Shown here: piece after piece, positions 9,047 to 19,471 of the stretch | How positions within the stretch are numbered: position 1 is the stretch's first letter | Layout: each line of letters starts with the position of its first letter | Assembly (NCBI RefSeq): GCF_000260985.4 | Contig: NC_017857.3 | Coordinates: 62,001 to 126,000 of the forward strand | DNA: 64,000 nucleotides | Reading direction: 5' to 3' | DNA from: Methylophaga nitratireducenticrescens | Lineage (GTDB): Bacteria > Pseudomonadota > Gammaproteobacteria > Nitrosococcales > Methylophagaceae | Program-made: the position numbers and the translations under genes | The notes under the pieces: generated by a model | What the model saw: the letters and a program-made list of their open reading frames with translations, nothing else | Database searches by the model: none | Told to the model about the DNA's origin: nothing

Positions 9047-9411
9047 GGGTCTGTTGATCTTTCATCTCCACCACTTCTGGAGGCTATGTTTTGTGTCCGA
9101 CAAGGCGGAAAGCATGCCGTGTAGTATCTTACATAAGTAATTGAAAATAAGTCTGGAACGCATTTGAACAGCTTTGCTGGCCGCGTAGCGGTGAATTACA
9201 GGGTGCGCAGTCGGTCGCAAAATAGTCCCAGCCCTTCGAGTGCAGGGACGCACAGGAGTGACCACTCCATCCATGGAGATAAACGTTTTTGCGCGTAAGC
9301 CCCAATAATGGGGTGAGATGCATGAATGTATCTCACAAAAGGCGCTCCTCGTGCCTTGATTGACGCTTTTTCAGCTCACAACAGAGGCGGAGATGAAAGA
9401 TCAACAAATCC
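9047..9411. mobile_element. MITE-like non-autonomous element, copy A
   Basis: A 365-bp sequence bounded by inverted ends: GGGTCTGTTGATCTTTCAT on the left and its slightly degenerate complement on the right. Read in reverse complement, it aligns over its first 150 bp or so with the element near 39.0-39.4 kb, including a GTGAGATACAT palindrome and a CTCCATGGATGGAG hairpin; the rest is diverged. No transposase frame is present. The family resembles a miniature inverted-repeat transposable element mobilised in trans. Target duplication at this copy is not clean (CA on the left, TA on the right). Confidence 0.75.
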
Positions 9412-9848
9412 TAGTGTTTCACTTCGTCCAGCAGAACAGAAATAATGCGTTGCCGGTATTCAACAAAAGTCATTTGCAACAACGTAATGCAGAAAACAGC
9501 CCCGTCCATTACGTGTAGCGGCTGAAAATACGCTGCTTAATGTTGATTATCTTTTGACTGTAAATCACATAATGGTAGCAATATCATTCGCGTGAATAGT
9601 CAACAAAAAAATGGAGCAAAGGGATAGCCTTCTAACTTCATCTCTATCGCGTGGTAATCCTTTTTCAACCACAACTGATGATGAGACATGAATAAATCTC
9701 TATGGGGCAAGTACCTTTTTTCCAGGTCAGCAAAGACGGCGAGGCAGATCCTTATAAGCAGACAGGACTGTCAACACTGCTCTATTGATGATGTCAATTT
9801 CTCAAATAGAATTCGTTGAAGCTGAACGTCACTCAAACAATATAATAG
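9412..9848. other. Intergenic region without recognisable gene
   Basis: About 440 bp between the MITE-like element and the M48 protease gene. I see no protein family, RNA gene or clear terminator. A 42-codon frame beginning near 9690 has no good ribosome site or recognisable product. Possibly decayed sequence brought in with or disrupted by the element. Confidence 0.5.
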
Positions 9849-11324
9849 TTAACGAACACGTTTAGCCAATTGGCCTGATTTCAGTTCACCCTTTGGATAA
9901 TCACCATTCAATAACCGCAACTGCTGTATTGGGCTATTGCTGATTCGTGATTTGGCTGCCCAGCCTGAATAACTATCATTGCTATCGACTTTGACCACTT
10001 CGATACGCTGTGCTTCGGCAAATTGCTGTTCATCCTGACGCATAGCATGGAAGCTCATCACCGTCTCACGGAACGCCGGATCAAACTTATTGAAATCTCC
10101 GGACGACTTGGTGGTCGCAATAAAAATAAACGCCTGTTCACGCAAATATATGACCGCCACTCGAACCGGCTTGCCCTCTGCGACGGTTAAGCCAGTGTAA
10201 CCCTGCAATCCATTTGTGGAGAGCGGTTCTCCATTTTTCAGCTCTTTAATATTCAACCTATCCCGGATAAACTCAGCCGGGGTCTGTTTCCGATTAAGAT
10301 CGGAAGCGCCCATCTCAATAATAGCGGCCCCTTGCGGCGCGGTTGCCCGTAAGCTGGTTGGGTTGTTCTGAATATGCCAATTTTGCGGAAAACTCAACGC
10401 AAACTGCATTTCACCATGATAGAAATTTCGACCAGATCGAATGCCCTGCGATTCACTATCACCAAACACCATGCCATCGATACGCTGCAAATAACGCTCA
10501 GTGCCTTCATCTTCACGAACAGTGGTTTTGTATTTATCAGCCGCTTTAACGACTTCCTGCAGCCGAGTATCATTATCCGGGTGAGAAGCAAACAGACCGT
10601 GGTAACCCTGATAATCCTGGCCTTGTTTTTTAGCCTCGGCTTCAGCAAAGGTTGCCTGATCTTTTAACACGCCAATAACTTCTATCATGGCCTCTGAAGG
10701 ATAGCCGGAACGGGCCAGATATTCGGCACCGAGCCTGTCCGATTCTAATTCGTGTTCGCGACCATAACCACTGAGCAATGCACCACCAAACACATTAAAC
10801 AGATCCTGGGCACCTGCGGTGCGTAATCCCGGAAGCAGAATTGCTCCCAGCGTGTATCCTAAATTAGCTGCCTGGGCTGCACTTTGCTGACGTACGCCAT
10901 GACGGGCAGTGACATGGCCAATCTCATGTCCGAGAACGGCTGCAAGCTCAGCTTCGGAATTCAGATAGGCCATCATCCCCCGAGTGATATAGATATACCC
11001 ACCGGGTAATGCAAACGCATTGATAACCGGTGAATCTAAAACGGTAAAGCGATAAACCAAATCATCACGATGACTGACGGCGGCGAGTCTTTGCCCGACA
11101 TCCTGAACATATCTCTGCAACGCTTCATCTTCATAACGACCATACTGTTCAATGATCTGAGGATGATAGGTGCGGCCCATCTCAAGCTCTTTGTTTTCAC
11201 TGAACATGACAAAATCCTGGCCACCTGTCACCGGATTCTGCGCACAGCCGGATAAAAGGCCCAGAAACAACAAAGCCCCTGTCAATCGACAGAGGCTTTT
11301 GTATGTAATGTTGATGATGTTCAT
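9849..11324 (-). CDS. M48-family zinc metalloprotease lipoprotein
   Basis: Periplasmic or outer-membrane-associated M48 protease related to BepA/LoiP-type proteins in envelope quality control. It has a lipoprotein signal with LLSGC (Cys27), zinc motif HEIGHVTARH (His133, Glu134, His137), and the downstream HELESDRLGAEY segment supplying the third ligand (about 191-202). The C-terminal half (about 300-490) is not an obvious TPR repeat, unlike BepA; it looks like a beta-rich domain ending in SNDSYSGWAAKSRI and LLNGDYPKGELKSGQ. Family secure, substrate unknown. Confidence 0.88.
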   Translation of the reverse strand: MNIINITYKSLCRLTGALLFLGLLSGCAQNPVTGGQDFVMFSENKELEMGRTYHPQIIEQYGRYEDEALQRYVQDVGQRLAAVSHRDDLVYRFTVLDSPVINAFALPGGYIYITRGMMAYLNSEAELAAVLGHEIGHVTARHGVRQQSAAQAANLGYTLGAILLPGLRTAGAQDLFNVFGGALLSGYGREHELESDRLGAEYLARSGYPSEAMIEVIGVLKDQATFAEAEAKKQGQDYQGYHGLFASHPDNDTRLQEVVKAADKYKTTVREDEGTERYLQRIDGMVFGDSESQGIRSGRNFYHGEMQFALSFPQNWHIQNNPTSLRATAPQGAAIIEMGASDLNRKQTPAEFIRDRLNIKELKNGEPLSTNGLQGYTGLTVAEGKPVRVAVIYLREQAFIFIATTKSSGDFNKFDPAFRETVMSFHAMRQDEQQFAEAQRIEVVKVDSNDSYSGWAAKSRISNSPIQQLRLLNGDYPKGELKSGQLAKRVR

Positions 11325-11351
11325 TAGTATCTTCGGCTTAAGCCCGCAAGA

Positions 11352-11552
11352 TTATTTTCCGTATTTTTGACGGAATTTATCAACACGACCGGCACTATCC
11401 AGCATTTTCTGTTTGCCGGTGTAGAACGGATGACATTCTGAGCATACATCCAGCGTCAGGTCATTGCCGCGTGTTGAACGGGTTTTGAAACTGTTACCAC
11501 AGCTGCAGGTAACATTGATTTCGCTATAATCTGGATGGATATCCGCTTTCAT
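11352..11552 (-). CDS. rpmE: 50S ribosomal protein L31 (zinc-binding type)
   Basis: Small ribosomal protein of the large subunit. Starting at MKADIHPDY gives 66 residues with the zinc-ribbon cysteines in CSCGNSF and [10 protein letters not shown], so this is the Zn-containing (C+) paralogue. The upstream extension [12 protein letters not shown] has no family match. Stands alone between the M48 protease and the methyltransferase gene, same strand. Confidence 0.97.
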   Translation of the reverse strand: MKADIHPDYSEINVTCSCGNSFKTRSTRGNDLTLDVCSECHPFYTGKQKMLDSAGRVDKFRQKYGK

Positions 11553-11675
11553 ATCTGTTCTCGCCAATAATGATGTTTGCCCGACAAACACGATTTTTAT
11601 GTTTGCCCTTTCTGAACCGCGTAATTCTACTGATCCGACGTCTTTTCAGCAAGTCCTATTAAGTATTTATTTTTA

Positions 11676-12254
11676 TTATGACTTTTGTCCCACCAGCATC
11701 GCCATGTTTCGCCACCCCATGGAAGTATCTCCAAGTGTCGACTCTTCTCGGTAAACTCTTAATTTCAGACCTGCAAATAAATTTAATAGTTCATTATCTG
11801 TCAGTAAAAATTCCGGGTTCTGCGGACCGGAACCATCTACCTTATCGCGACAGAAGGTTTGATAAAAAAGTAACCCACCGGACTTTAACGCATCGATAAG
11901 TTTCGGGCAAAGTTTGCGATCCAGAAACTGACTGACGACAATGACATCAAATCTCGAATTGTCAGGCGCTGTCGCACTCACATCCCGCTGCTCAGTAATA
12001 ATCTGTAACTGTCGCTGTTGAGCTTCTGCATTCAGTTTCGCCAAAGCTTCAGAACTGATATCCCATGCTTGAGTCCGTAACCCCAGACTGGCCATCAACA
12101 AGGCATTGGCACCTAAACCACAAGCCAGATCCAGAGCTCTTCCCTGCTGGGGCAATAAATGCTGATTCTGAGTGAGTACCAACGATGGCTCGGGGTAGAC
12201 CGCAATTTCCGACCGATACCGCTGATCCCATTTTTGCTGACTATCTGACATCAT
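11676..12254 (-). CDS. Class I SAM-dependent methyltransferase
   Basis: About 192 residues with the Rossmann SAM-binding signature LDLACGLGANALLMA (motif I, about 41-55), acidic motif II (AWDIS) and a late FYQTF strand. The overall pattern is TehB-like/DUF small-molecule methyltransferase. It overlaps the trkH stop by 4 bp (ATGA), with a second ATG immediately after, so it is coupled to trkH. Substrate cannot be told from sequence. Confidence 0.82.
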   Translation of the reverse strand: MMSDSQQKWDQRYRSEIAVYPEPSLVLTQNQHLLPQQGRALDLACGLGANALLMASLGLRTQAWDISSEALAKLNAEAQQRQLQIITEQRDVSATAPDNSRFDVIVVSQFLDRKLCPKLIDALKSGGLLFYQTFCRDKVDGSGPQNPEFLLTDNELLNLFAGLKLRVYREESTLGDTSMGWRNMAMLVGQKS

Positions 12255-13702
12255 CGGCGCCAGAACGCTGGTGTCAGCACCACTAGTAAAGTGAAGATTT
12301 CAAGGCGCCCTAACAACATGGCAACGCATAATATCCACTTTGATGGAGCATTAATCTGTCCAAAATTAGCCCCCACATCCCCCAGTCCCGGACCAAGATT
12401 ATTCAAACAAGCGGTTACGGCAGAAAACGATGTCACCACATCAAGCCCCGTTGCCATCAACAAAAGATGCATGATGCTGAAACAGAAAACGTATAAAGCA
12501 AAAAAGCCCCACACCGCCCCAACGACTTTGGGCGGTAACGCTTTACCATTCACCTTAATGGCAAACACTGCATTAGGATGAATCAGCCGTAAAACTTCAC
12601 GATATCCTTGTTTAAACAGTAGCATAACGCGAATAACCTTAATACCACCACCAGTGGAAAAGGCACAGCCACCAATATAACTACTCATCAACAATAAAAT
12701 TGGCAGAAAACCCGGCCACAAATAATAATCAGTAGTGGTAAAACCGGCTGTGGTACCAATTGACACTGCTTGAAAAATACCGTGATGAGCAGCCGTCCAG
12801 CCATCATCAAAAGTACCGGTGAAAAACAGGTAGGACGCCGTCACTAAGGAGATAACAAACATGATGCTTAAAAATACTTTTAACTCTGAGTCTCGCAGAT
12901 AATGCATCAGACTGCGATGGCGCCAGGCGAGAAAATGTAAGGAAAAATTCATCGCAGAAACCAGCATGAAAGCCACCGCGATCATTTCAATCGTCGCGCT
13001 GTTAAAAAAGCCCATACTGGCATCATGCGTTGAAAATCCGCCAATGGCGACGGTAGAAAAGCTATGACCGATAGCATCAAACCATGACATGCCGGCCCAG
13101 TAATAAGCGATGGTACAAGCGATAGTCAGACTCAAATAGATATACCAGAGGGCTTTTGCGGTTTCCGTAATACGCGGGGTTAATTTTGCATCTTTCATCG
13201 GTCCAGGTGTTTCGGCACGATACAGCTGCATGCCGCCGACACCTAATAATGGCAGGATGGCAACGGCCAAGACCACGATCCCCATACCCCCCAACCACTG
13301 CAGAAACTGACGATAAAACAATACGGCTTCTGGCAGCGTATCCAGCCCTACCAGAACCGTCGCTCCGGTGGTGGTTAAACCCGACATGGACTCAAACACC
13401 GCATCGGTAATACTCATCTCGGGTGATTCGGTCAGATAAAATGGCAACGCCCCGGAAAATCCCAAGGCAATCCAGAACATCACCACCACGATAAATCCAT
13501 CACGGATCTTCAACTCTTTATGGTGTTTTCTCGCAGGCAACCATAACAGCAAACCGGTACTGACTAGAATTACAAACGCTGTCAGAAAGGCTGTAGCAGC
13601 ACCGTCATTAAACCACCATGAAACCAGCACAGGTGGCAGCATGGTAATACTGAACAGGCTCAGTAAAATGCCCAGAATGCGCTGGATGGTCATTAATTGC
13701 AT
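12251..13702 (-). CDS. trkH: Trk system potassium uptake protein TrkH
   Basis: Potassium-translocating membrane subunit that works with the NAD-binding TrkA. Four pore-loop repeats are visible with selectivity residues SGLTTTGATVL, AIGGFSTHD, SIGTTAGFTTT and NNLGPGLGDVG. The 483 residues and the N-terminus (TIQRILGILLSLFSITMLPP) match E. coli TrkH. Start could be the first Met or MTIQ three codons later. trkA is not in the window. Follows lnt by 6 bp in the same direction. Confidence 0.95.
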   Translation of the reverse strand: MQLMTIQRILGILLSLFSITMLPPVLVSWWFNDGAATAFLTAFVILVSTGLLLWLPARKHHKELKIRDGFIVVVMFWIALGFSGALPFYLTESPEMSITDAVFESMSGLTTTGATVLVGLDTLPEAVLFYRQFLQWLGGMGIVVLAVAILPLLGVGGMQLYRAETPGPMKDAKLTPRITETAKALWYIYLSLTIACTIAYYWAGMSWFDAIGHSFSTVAIGGFSTHDASMGFFNSATIEMIAVAFMLVSAMNFSLHFLAWRHRSLMHYLRDSELKVFLSIMFVISLVTASYLFFTGTFDDGWTAAHHGIFQAVSIGTTAGFTTTDYYLWPGFLPILLLMSSYIGGCAFSTGGGIKVIRVMLLFKQGYREVLRLIHPNAVFAIKVNGKALPPKVVGAVWGFFALYVFCFSIMHLLLMATGLDVVTSFSAVTACLNNLGPGLGDVGANFGQINAPSKWILCVAMLLGRLEIFTLLVVLTPAFWRR

Positions 13703-13708
13703 GGAAGA

Positions 13709-15220
13709 TTAAGACTCGTTACGCCGATAAAAATACTGATAATACGCCCACAAAGTCAGCAACAGCAAAGTTGAGATCAATAATGGCCATTGCCCGAAAC
13801 GCACGTAGGGAGTCACACCCTCTCTGGGTTGAATGTCACCTTTCAGTACAGCTAATTCAAATTGAGGACTTTGTTGTTGAATAACGCCCTTATAATCAAT
13901 AAACGCTGATATCCCGTTAGTTGTAACCCGTAAAATGGGCCGCCCGGTCTCCAGCCCCCGGCTTCGTGAAATCTGTAAATGCTGGTGCGGTGCAAATGAA
14001 TCACCATACCAGGCATTATTAGTCGCGTTAATCAACATGGTTGCCGCCGGCACAGTGTCACGTACTTCAGATGAAAAGGCATCTTCATAGCAGATAGACA
14101 CCCCGACCGGATGGCCTGCCAACATCATTTGTGGTTGCTCGGAAGCACCCGGTACAAACGCTGACATCGGTAAATCAAAGAATTTTATCAATCCACGCAG
14201 GGTTTCAAAAGGAACGTAATCGCCAAATGGAACCAGGTGACGCTTATGATAAAACACCGGGGTTTCGGTCAGACTGACCATACTGTTGTAATAATCTTCA
14301 CCATTTTCATCCAAGACAGGCAGCCCGACAAGGATATCGGTATTCTGAGAACGTGCTTCGCGACCTAATGGTTCGAGATAACCTTCATCTATTTGGTGAT
14401 AAAACGCTGTTGCTGCATTTTCCGGCCAGACAATTACATCTGCATCCCAATTCTCTCGACTCAGATCAGCATATAACTGCAACGTATTACGTAACTGCTG
14501 GGGATCCCATTTAATTTCCTGCGGCACATTGCCTTGAATCAAGGCAGCTTTCACCGGTTCACCAATGGGCTTGGTCCACTCAACCGACTGCAGGGAAAAA
14601 GCGCTGCCCCAAATCACTGCAGGCAATAAGAGAAATAGCCATTTACGCTGGTAAAACACTATGGCCAGACTACCGGCGGTCAATGCTACCAGCCATGAGG
14701 CTCCATGAACGCTGATTAACGGAATAAAACCGGCAAGCGGGCCTTCAATTTGCCCAGTACCCAATTCCAGCCATGGGAATCCCGTCAGAAACCAGGCTTT
14801 AAACCACTCAAATAAAAGCCAGCTGCTGGGCAGTAATATCAGAAAATCTTTGCTGGATAATATTGGTCCGGTCAGGCGTTTTAACCCCCACCCCAATACG
14901 CCGATCATAAAACCCAGGGCAACCACAAACAATGCGGTCAGCAAACCTGCAAGTACTATGCTGGCCTGTCCAAAAACATGGATAGCCACAAAAACCCAGG
15001 AAACACCCACACCGAACATGCCGGTACCAAACAGGGTGCCACGCCACAACGCCTGACGAGGACTGACACCTTGCCAGCTGAGAAACAGCACGAGCAGGCT
15101 CAACACCGCCAAGGGGTAATAATGGAATGGGGCTAGACTCATTGGCAGGATGGCACCGGCCAATAATGCTGCCCAGCCGCCAAATGCGCCTTGCCAAGCC
15201 AACTGCCTGGAAGTTGTCAT
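13709..15220 (-). CDS. lnt: Apolipoprotein N-acyltransferase
   Basis: Adds the third acyl chain to bacterial lipoproteins in the inner membrane. About six N-terminal membrane helices (residues 1-200) precede a nitrilase-fold periplasmic domain with the catalytic triad Glu in VWPENAATAF (about 265), Lys in YHKRHLVPFGDYVPFE (about 325) and Cys in SICYEDAFS (about 376). A final C-terminal helix is present. 503 residues. Its ATG overlaps the corC stop (TAATG). Part of the conserved miaB-phoH-ybeY-corC-lnt block. Confidence 0.97.
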   Translation of the reverse strand: MTTSRQLAWQGAFGGWAALLAGAILPMSLAPFHYYPLAVLSLLVLFLSWQGVSPRQALWRGTLFGTGMFGVGVSWVFVAIHVFGQASIVLAGLLTALFVVALGFMIGVLGWGLKRLTGPILSSKDFLILLPSSWLLFEWFKAWFLTGFPWLELGTGQIEGPLAGFIPLISVHGASWLVALTAGSLAIVFYQRKWLFLLLPAVIWGSAFSLQSVEWTKPIGEPVKAALIQGNVPQEIKWDPQQLRNTLQLYADLSRENWDADVIVWPENAATAFYHQIDEGYLEPLGREARSQNTDILVGLPVLDENGEDYYNSMVSLTETPVFYHKRHLVPFGDYVPFETLRGLIKFFDLPMSAFVPGASEQPQMMLAGHPVGVSICYEDAFSSEVRDTVPAATMLINATNNAWYGDSFAPHQHLQISRSRGLETGRPILRVTTNGISAFIDYKGVIQQQSPQFELAVLKGDIQPREGVTPYVRFGQWPLLISTLLLLTLWAYYQYFYRRNES

Positions 15221-16089
15221 TATTCTGTTTCGCTTTCGCTTTCAGTTTCTTCGGCTAACTTCACCATACGTAACAAATGAACTCGACGTTTATCTGCACG
15301 TAACACAGTAAATTCCAGTGAACCTATTGTGACCTGCTCACCCCGGCCGGGCAAATGACCAAATTGATTCACCACATGGCCACCCACCGTATCAAAATCA
15401 TCGTCACTCCACTCGGTTTCAAAATACTCGTTAAAATCTTCAACCGGGGTCAATGCTTTGACAGTGAAGGTATTGTCATCACGTTGCAAAATTGGCGCAT
15501 CATCATCCACATCATGCTCGTCTTCAATTTCACCAACAATTTGTTCAAGCACGTTTTCGATGGTAATCATGCCGGCCACACCGCCATATTCATCAACAAC
15601 GATTGCCATATGATTACGACGGGCGCGAAATTCACGCAGCAGTACATTTAGACGCTTACTTTCCGGGATAAACACCGCCGGACGTAACAATTCACGCAGA
15701 TCAAAATTAAACTCACCAGAGCTGACCACTGCCGCCAGCAGATCCTTGGCCAGCAAAATTCCGATAACATCATCACGATCATCATCAATCACCGGAAAAC
15801 GTGAATGCGATGTTTCTGTGACCAGCTTAAGTGTTTCTTCCGGTGGCGCATCTCGGGAAACCATCACCACTTGAGAACGTGGAATCATAATGTCGCGAGC
15901 TTGCATCTGTGAGACGCTCAAAGCGCCTTCGACAATCGACAAGGCTTCGGCATCGAGAATATGCCGTTCAGAAGCATTGCGTAGTAATTCAATCAACTGT
16001 TCCTGGTCTTTAGGTTCCAGGAACAGATTACTTAATTTTCGCACCCAGGAAACTGGACTGTCTGAGCGACTCGGTCGTCCCTCACTCAT
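15220..16089 (-). CDS. ybeX: CorC/YbeX CBS-domain protein
   Basis: Soluble member of the CorC/HlyC family associated with magnesium/cobalt homeostasis and, in E. coli, ribosome maturation. It has two CBS domains (about 65-185; [36 protein letters not shown] and [28 protein letters not shown]) followed by the CorC_HlyC domain (about 205-285). No membrane domain, as expected for CorC. Overlaps ybeY by 4 bp and lnt by 1 bp. Confidence 0.95.
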   Translation of the reverse strand: MSEGRPSRSDSPVSWVRKLSNLFLEPKDQEQLIELLRNASERHILDAEALSIVEGALSVSQMQARDIMIPRSQVVMVSRDAPPEETLKLVTETSHSRFPVIDDDRDDVIGILLAKDLLAAVVSSGEFNFDLRELLRPAVFIPESKRLNVLLREFRARRNHMAIVVDEYGGVAGMITIENVLEQIVGEIEDEHDVDDDAPILQRDDNTFTVKALTPVEDFNEYFETEWSDDDFDTVGGHVVNQFGHLPGRGEQVTIGSLEFTVLRADKRRVHLLRMVKLAEETESESETE

Positions 16090-16550
16090 GATGTAACCCT
16101 CTGCTCTGTATAAGGATTGTTAATATCAAGCTTTTGTAAAATTTTAATTTCCAACGATTCCATTAATTCTGCCTCATCGTCTTCAATATGATCATAGCCA
16201 AGTAAATGCAAACAACCATGCACAATTAAATGTGCCCAATGATCGTTAGTGGTTTTTTCTTGCTCGGCAGCTTCACGCTCTACCACCGGAACACACAGCA
16301 CCAGATCGCCTAATAACACAGGTTCTAACGGCACAGGTGACTCAAAGGGAAAAGATAAAACATTGGTCGGATAGTTTTTGCCGCGATAATCATTATTCAA
16401 TTCGGCACTTTCGGTTTCATCCACCAGGCGAATAGTTAATTCACAGTCTTCGTTGACTTCAGCCAGCGCAGCACTGGCCCAGCGTTGAAATTGTTGTTCA
16501 GATGGCACATCTGCATCAGTTGCCTGCTGCAGATCGATAATGACGTTCAC
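16086..16550 (-). CDS. ybeY: Endoribonuclease YbeY (16S rRNA maturation)
   Basis: Zinc-dependent single-strand endoribonuclease for 16S rRNA 3' processing and ribosome quality control. The metal motif [11 protein letters not shown] (about residues 114-124) gives three His ligands. The preceding TNVLSFPFE strand is also conserved. 154 residues. Overlaps phoH (ATGA) upstream and corC downstream, indicating a tightly coupled operon. Confidence 0.97.
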   Translation of the reverse strand: MNVIIDLQQATDADVPSEQQFQRWASAALAEVNEDCELTIRLVDETESAELNNDYRGKNYPTNVLSFPFESPVPLEPVLLGDLVLCVPVVEREAAEQEKTTNDHWAHLIVHGCLHLLGYDHIEDDEAELMESLEIKILQKLDINNPYTEQRVTS

Positions 16551-17521
16551 GACTTTGTTTCAGCCTTTTCGTAAGCCAGAATAACTTTCTGCACCAGCGA
16601 ATGACGCACCACGTCTTTTGCCTGGAAAAAAGTAAAGCCAATGCCTTCAATATCTTTTAAGACTTCAATGGCATGACGCAGACCTGAACGGGTTGAACCC
16701 GGCAAATCCACCTGAGTAATATCACCGGTGATCACCGCTGTCGAGTTATATCCCAGACGAGTCAGAAACATTTTCATCTGCTCAACCGTGGTGTTCTGTG
16801 CTTCATCCAGAATAATAAACGATTCGTTCAAAGTACGGCCACGCATATATGCCAGGGGTGCCACTTCGATCACATTGCGTTCAATCAGTTTGGCAACCCG
16901 TTCAAAACCTAGCATTTCATAGAGCGCATCAAATAAAGGCCGTAAATACGGGTCCACTTTCTGAGCCAAATCACCCGGCAGGAAACCCAGACGTTCACCG
17001 GCTTCAACTGCAGGCCTGACTAATACAATCCGTCTGGCAAAATCACGTTCCAGAGCTTCAACTGCACAGGCAACGGCAAGATAAGTTTTACCAGTACCGG
17101 CAGGTCCCACACCAAAGTTGATGTCATGCGTCATTACACGGCGCAAATAGGCTTGTTGATTTTCACCACGCGCCTTAATCAGGCCGCGTTTGGTTTTGAT
17201 GGTAACTTCTTTTTCTTCTTCAAAACCGGTGGTTTCAGTACCACCCGATTCGCGAATCGCGAGATGGACTTGTTCCGGTTCCAGAACAGATTGGGCGGTG
17301 TCGGCATACAGAGTGTGTATCACATCCTGTACTTCAGCCAGAATCTCCGGCTTACCGATGATCTGGAACTTGCCACCGCGATTATTGATTTCCACGCCAA
17401 ATCCACGTTCCATCATCCGGATATGTTCATCCAGATGACCACATAAATTGGCTAGGCGGGGATTGTCCGCAGGACTTAATTCAAAGCTTATCGTGTCAAC
17501 TGTAACAGCTGGAGTGACCAC
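16547..17521 (-). CDS. ybeZ: PhoH-like ATPase
   Basis: Cytoplasmic P-loop protein of the PhoH family, usually paired with YbeY. The N-terminal KH-like region is followed by Walker [16 protein letters not shown] (about 138-152), [18 protein letters not shown], Walker [12 protein letters not shown] and sensor [10 protein letters not shown]. 324 residues. Start appears to be GTG (MVTPAVTVD), with only a weak ribosome site. The name PhoH comes from a phosphate-regulated E. coli paralogue; nothing here shows a Pho box. Confidence 0.94.
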   Translation of the reverse strand: MVTPAVTVDTISFELSPADNPRLANLCGHLDEHIRMMERGFGVEINNRGGKFQIIGKPEILAEVQDVIHTLYADTAQSVLEPEQVHLAIRESGGTETTGFEEEKEVTIKTKRGLIKARGENQQAYLRRVMTHDINFGVGPAGTGKTYLAVACAVEALERDFARRIVLVRPAVEAGERLGFLPGDLAQKVDPYLRPLFDALYEMLGFERVAKLIERNVIEVAPLAYMRGRTLNESFIILDEAQNTTVEQMKMFLTRLGYNSTAVITGDITQVDLPGSTRSGLRHAIEVLKDIEGIGFTFFQAKDVVRHSLVQKVILAYEKAETKS

Positions 17522-17542
17522 AAATTAGATTCCAAAAAGGCG

Positions 17543-18883
17543 TTAGAGGATAACGCTATCAGCAAGAAGTTCTCCTCGCAAGGAGTTGGTATGTGCCTCT
17601 GTGACGCGCACATCGACAAACTTGCCCACCAGCGCCATATCACCGGGAAAATTCACCACCCGGTTATTTTCGGTTCTGCCGGCTATTTCACCTGCATCGC
17701 GATGTGCAGCACGCTCTACCAAAACACGCTGCACCGTACCAAGCATCGATTCACTGACAGCATTTTCTAGCTCACGCAAACGATCCTGCATGATTTGCAG
17801 ACGCTGTTTCTTCTCTTCATCAGAAACTGAATCATTAAACATAGCTGCTGGTGTGCCAGGTCGCGCGCTATATATAAAGCTAAAAGAGTGATCAAAACCT
17901 ATCTGATTAATCAACGCCATCGTCGCGTTGAAATCTTCTTCGGTTTCATTCGGAAATCCGACAATAAAATCGCTCGACATACTCAGATTGGGACGGATTT
18001 TTTTCACCCGTTCAATTTTTTCAATATATTGCGCGACAGTATGACCGCGTTTCATCATCGTCAGAATTCGATCTGAGCCGGACTGCACCGGTAAATGCAG
18101 GTGGTTGACCAATTCCGGGATTTCGGCAAACGCTTCGATCAATGAATCGGAAAATTCCACCGGATGCGAGGTAGTAAAGCGAATTCGCTCAATACCTTCA
18201 ATTGCCGCGACATAGTGAATCAATAACGCCAGATCAGCGGTTTCGTCATCTTCAATAATGCCGCGATAGGCGTTAACGTTTTGTCCTAACAGATTGACTT
18301 CACGCACGCCCTGGGTGGCCAGTTGTCGAATCTCACGCAACACTGCACCCACTGGACGGCTGACTTCTTCACCACGGGTATACGGTACAACGCAGAATGT
18401 GCAGTACTTGCTGCAACCCTCCATGATGGAAACAAATGCTGTTGGACCATCCGCTTTAGGCGCTGGCAAATTATCGAATTTTTCGATTTCTGGAAACGAG
18501 ATATCAATTTCCGGTTTATGATTTTTTCTGACGTCATCCAACATGGTTGGCAAACGATGCAAAGTTTGAGGTCCAAAGATCAGGTCTACATAAGGCGCAC
18601 GTTTACGGATCGCCTCACCTTCCTGACTGGCCACACAACCGCCAACGCCAATCACCAGATGCGGTTTTTTATCTTTCCAGCGCTTCCAGCGCCCCAGTTG
18701 ATGAAAAACTTTTTCCTGGGCTTTTTCACGGATCGAACAGGTATTGAGCAACAACACATCGGCTTCTTCAGCGATATCGGTTGTTTCCAATTGATGTGAC
18801 GCAGCAAGTACCTCGGCCATCTTGTTCGAATCGTACTCGTTCATCTGGCAGCCAAAGGTTCTGATAAAAAGTTTTCCAGCCAT
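17543..18883 (-). CDS. miaB: tRNA-2-methylthio-N6-(isopentenyl)adenosine synthase MiaB
   Basis: Radical-SAM methylthiotransferase that modifies A37 of tRNAs reading U-starting codons. The N-terminal UPF0004 domain has [10 protein letters not shown] and conserved cysteines ([16 protein letters not shown]). The radical SAM motif is CSKYCTFC (about 157-164), and a C-terminal TRAM domain starts around [15 protein letters not shown]. The start is taken at the ATG of [11 protein letters not shown], 27 bp inside the longest frame, whose GTG extension is not conserved. First gene of the phoH-ybeY-corC-lnt block. Confidence 0.97.
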   Translation of the reverse strand: MAGKLFIRTFGCQMNEYDSNKMAEVLAASHQLETTDIAEEADVLLLNTCSIREKAQEKVFHQLGRWKRWKDKKPHLVIGVGGCVASQEGEAIRKRAPYVDLIFGPQTLHRLPTMLDDVRKNHKPEIDISFPEIEKFDNLPAPKADGPTAFVSIMEGCSKYCTFCVVPYTRGEEVSRPVGAVLREIRQLATQGVREVNLLGQNVNAYRGIIEDDETADLALLIHYVAAIEGIERIRFTTSHPVEFSDSLIEAFAEIPELVNHLHLPVQSGSDRILTMMKRGHTVAQYIEKIERVKKIRPNLSMSSDFIVGFPNETEEDFNATMALINQIGFDHSFSFIYSARPGTPAAMFNDSVSDEEKKQRLQIMQDRLRELENAVSESMLGTVQRVLVERAAHRDAGEIAGRTENNRVVNFPGDMALVGKFVDVRVTEAHTNSLRGELLADSVIL

Positions 18884-19471
18884 AAAATCAGTCAGTGATA
18901 AAGGGCGCACAGCATACGCTTTTTACGCCACAGAGTACAGACAAGTGATTGTTTTTGTTCACGCAAAAAATAGCTGGCTTGCATCAAACATCTGCAAAAT
19001 AAAGCCAATAGTAAACAATTTCCTTCTTGCGTTTCCCTTTTGTCACACTTCGGCAAAGTCTAGCGAAATCCGATAGCCGCAGATTTCAGATAAAATTGCT
19101 GGTGGTAGACGCTCAGTAGTTTTCTAATTTCAACATACATTGTCATCTCATATCTGGCGACATTCATGCTGAACAAACTGACGCCCTTCACAGTCTCTGC
19201 CGGACATTACAAATACTCCTATCAACATAATTCAGTATTAAAACAGGGGATTGTTTGATAAGTTTTTCTTCCCTTCAAACGTCATGGTTTCATTTGACTT
19301 ATGTTAATGCTTTTGTTTCTGTGTAGCTTTAACGTTGTAAAGTGCCATATCCGTATACTCACTTTGCTGTATGTCATAATCCCTGTCTGGATCCTGTTTC
19401 TTTTGTGAAAAACTGCTGTTGAAAAAAATTTTCAACCGCTCCCTATCCAACAATTCAATAAGGAGATAACC
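18884..19471. other. Long intergenic region before the GlcG-like gene
   Basis: About 590 bp between two divergently oriented genes with no convincing coding frame. Its only clear structure is an inverted repeat GTTGAAAA / TTTTCAAC (19418-19436, 3-bp centre) about 35 bp before the GlcG-like start, a possible operator. The remainder presumably includes promoters for miaB and the GlcG-like gene. Confidence 0.5.

Noticed and set aside
9690-9820. Short frame beginning MNKSLWGKYLF in the gap before the M48 gene
   Set aside because: No ribosome site and no family similarity.
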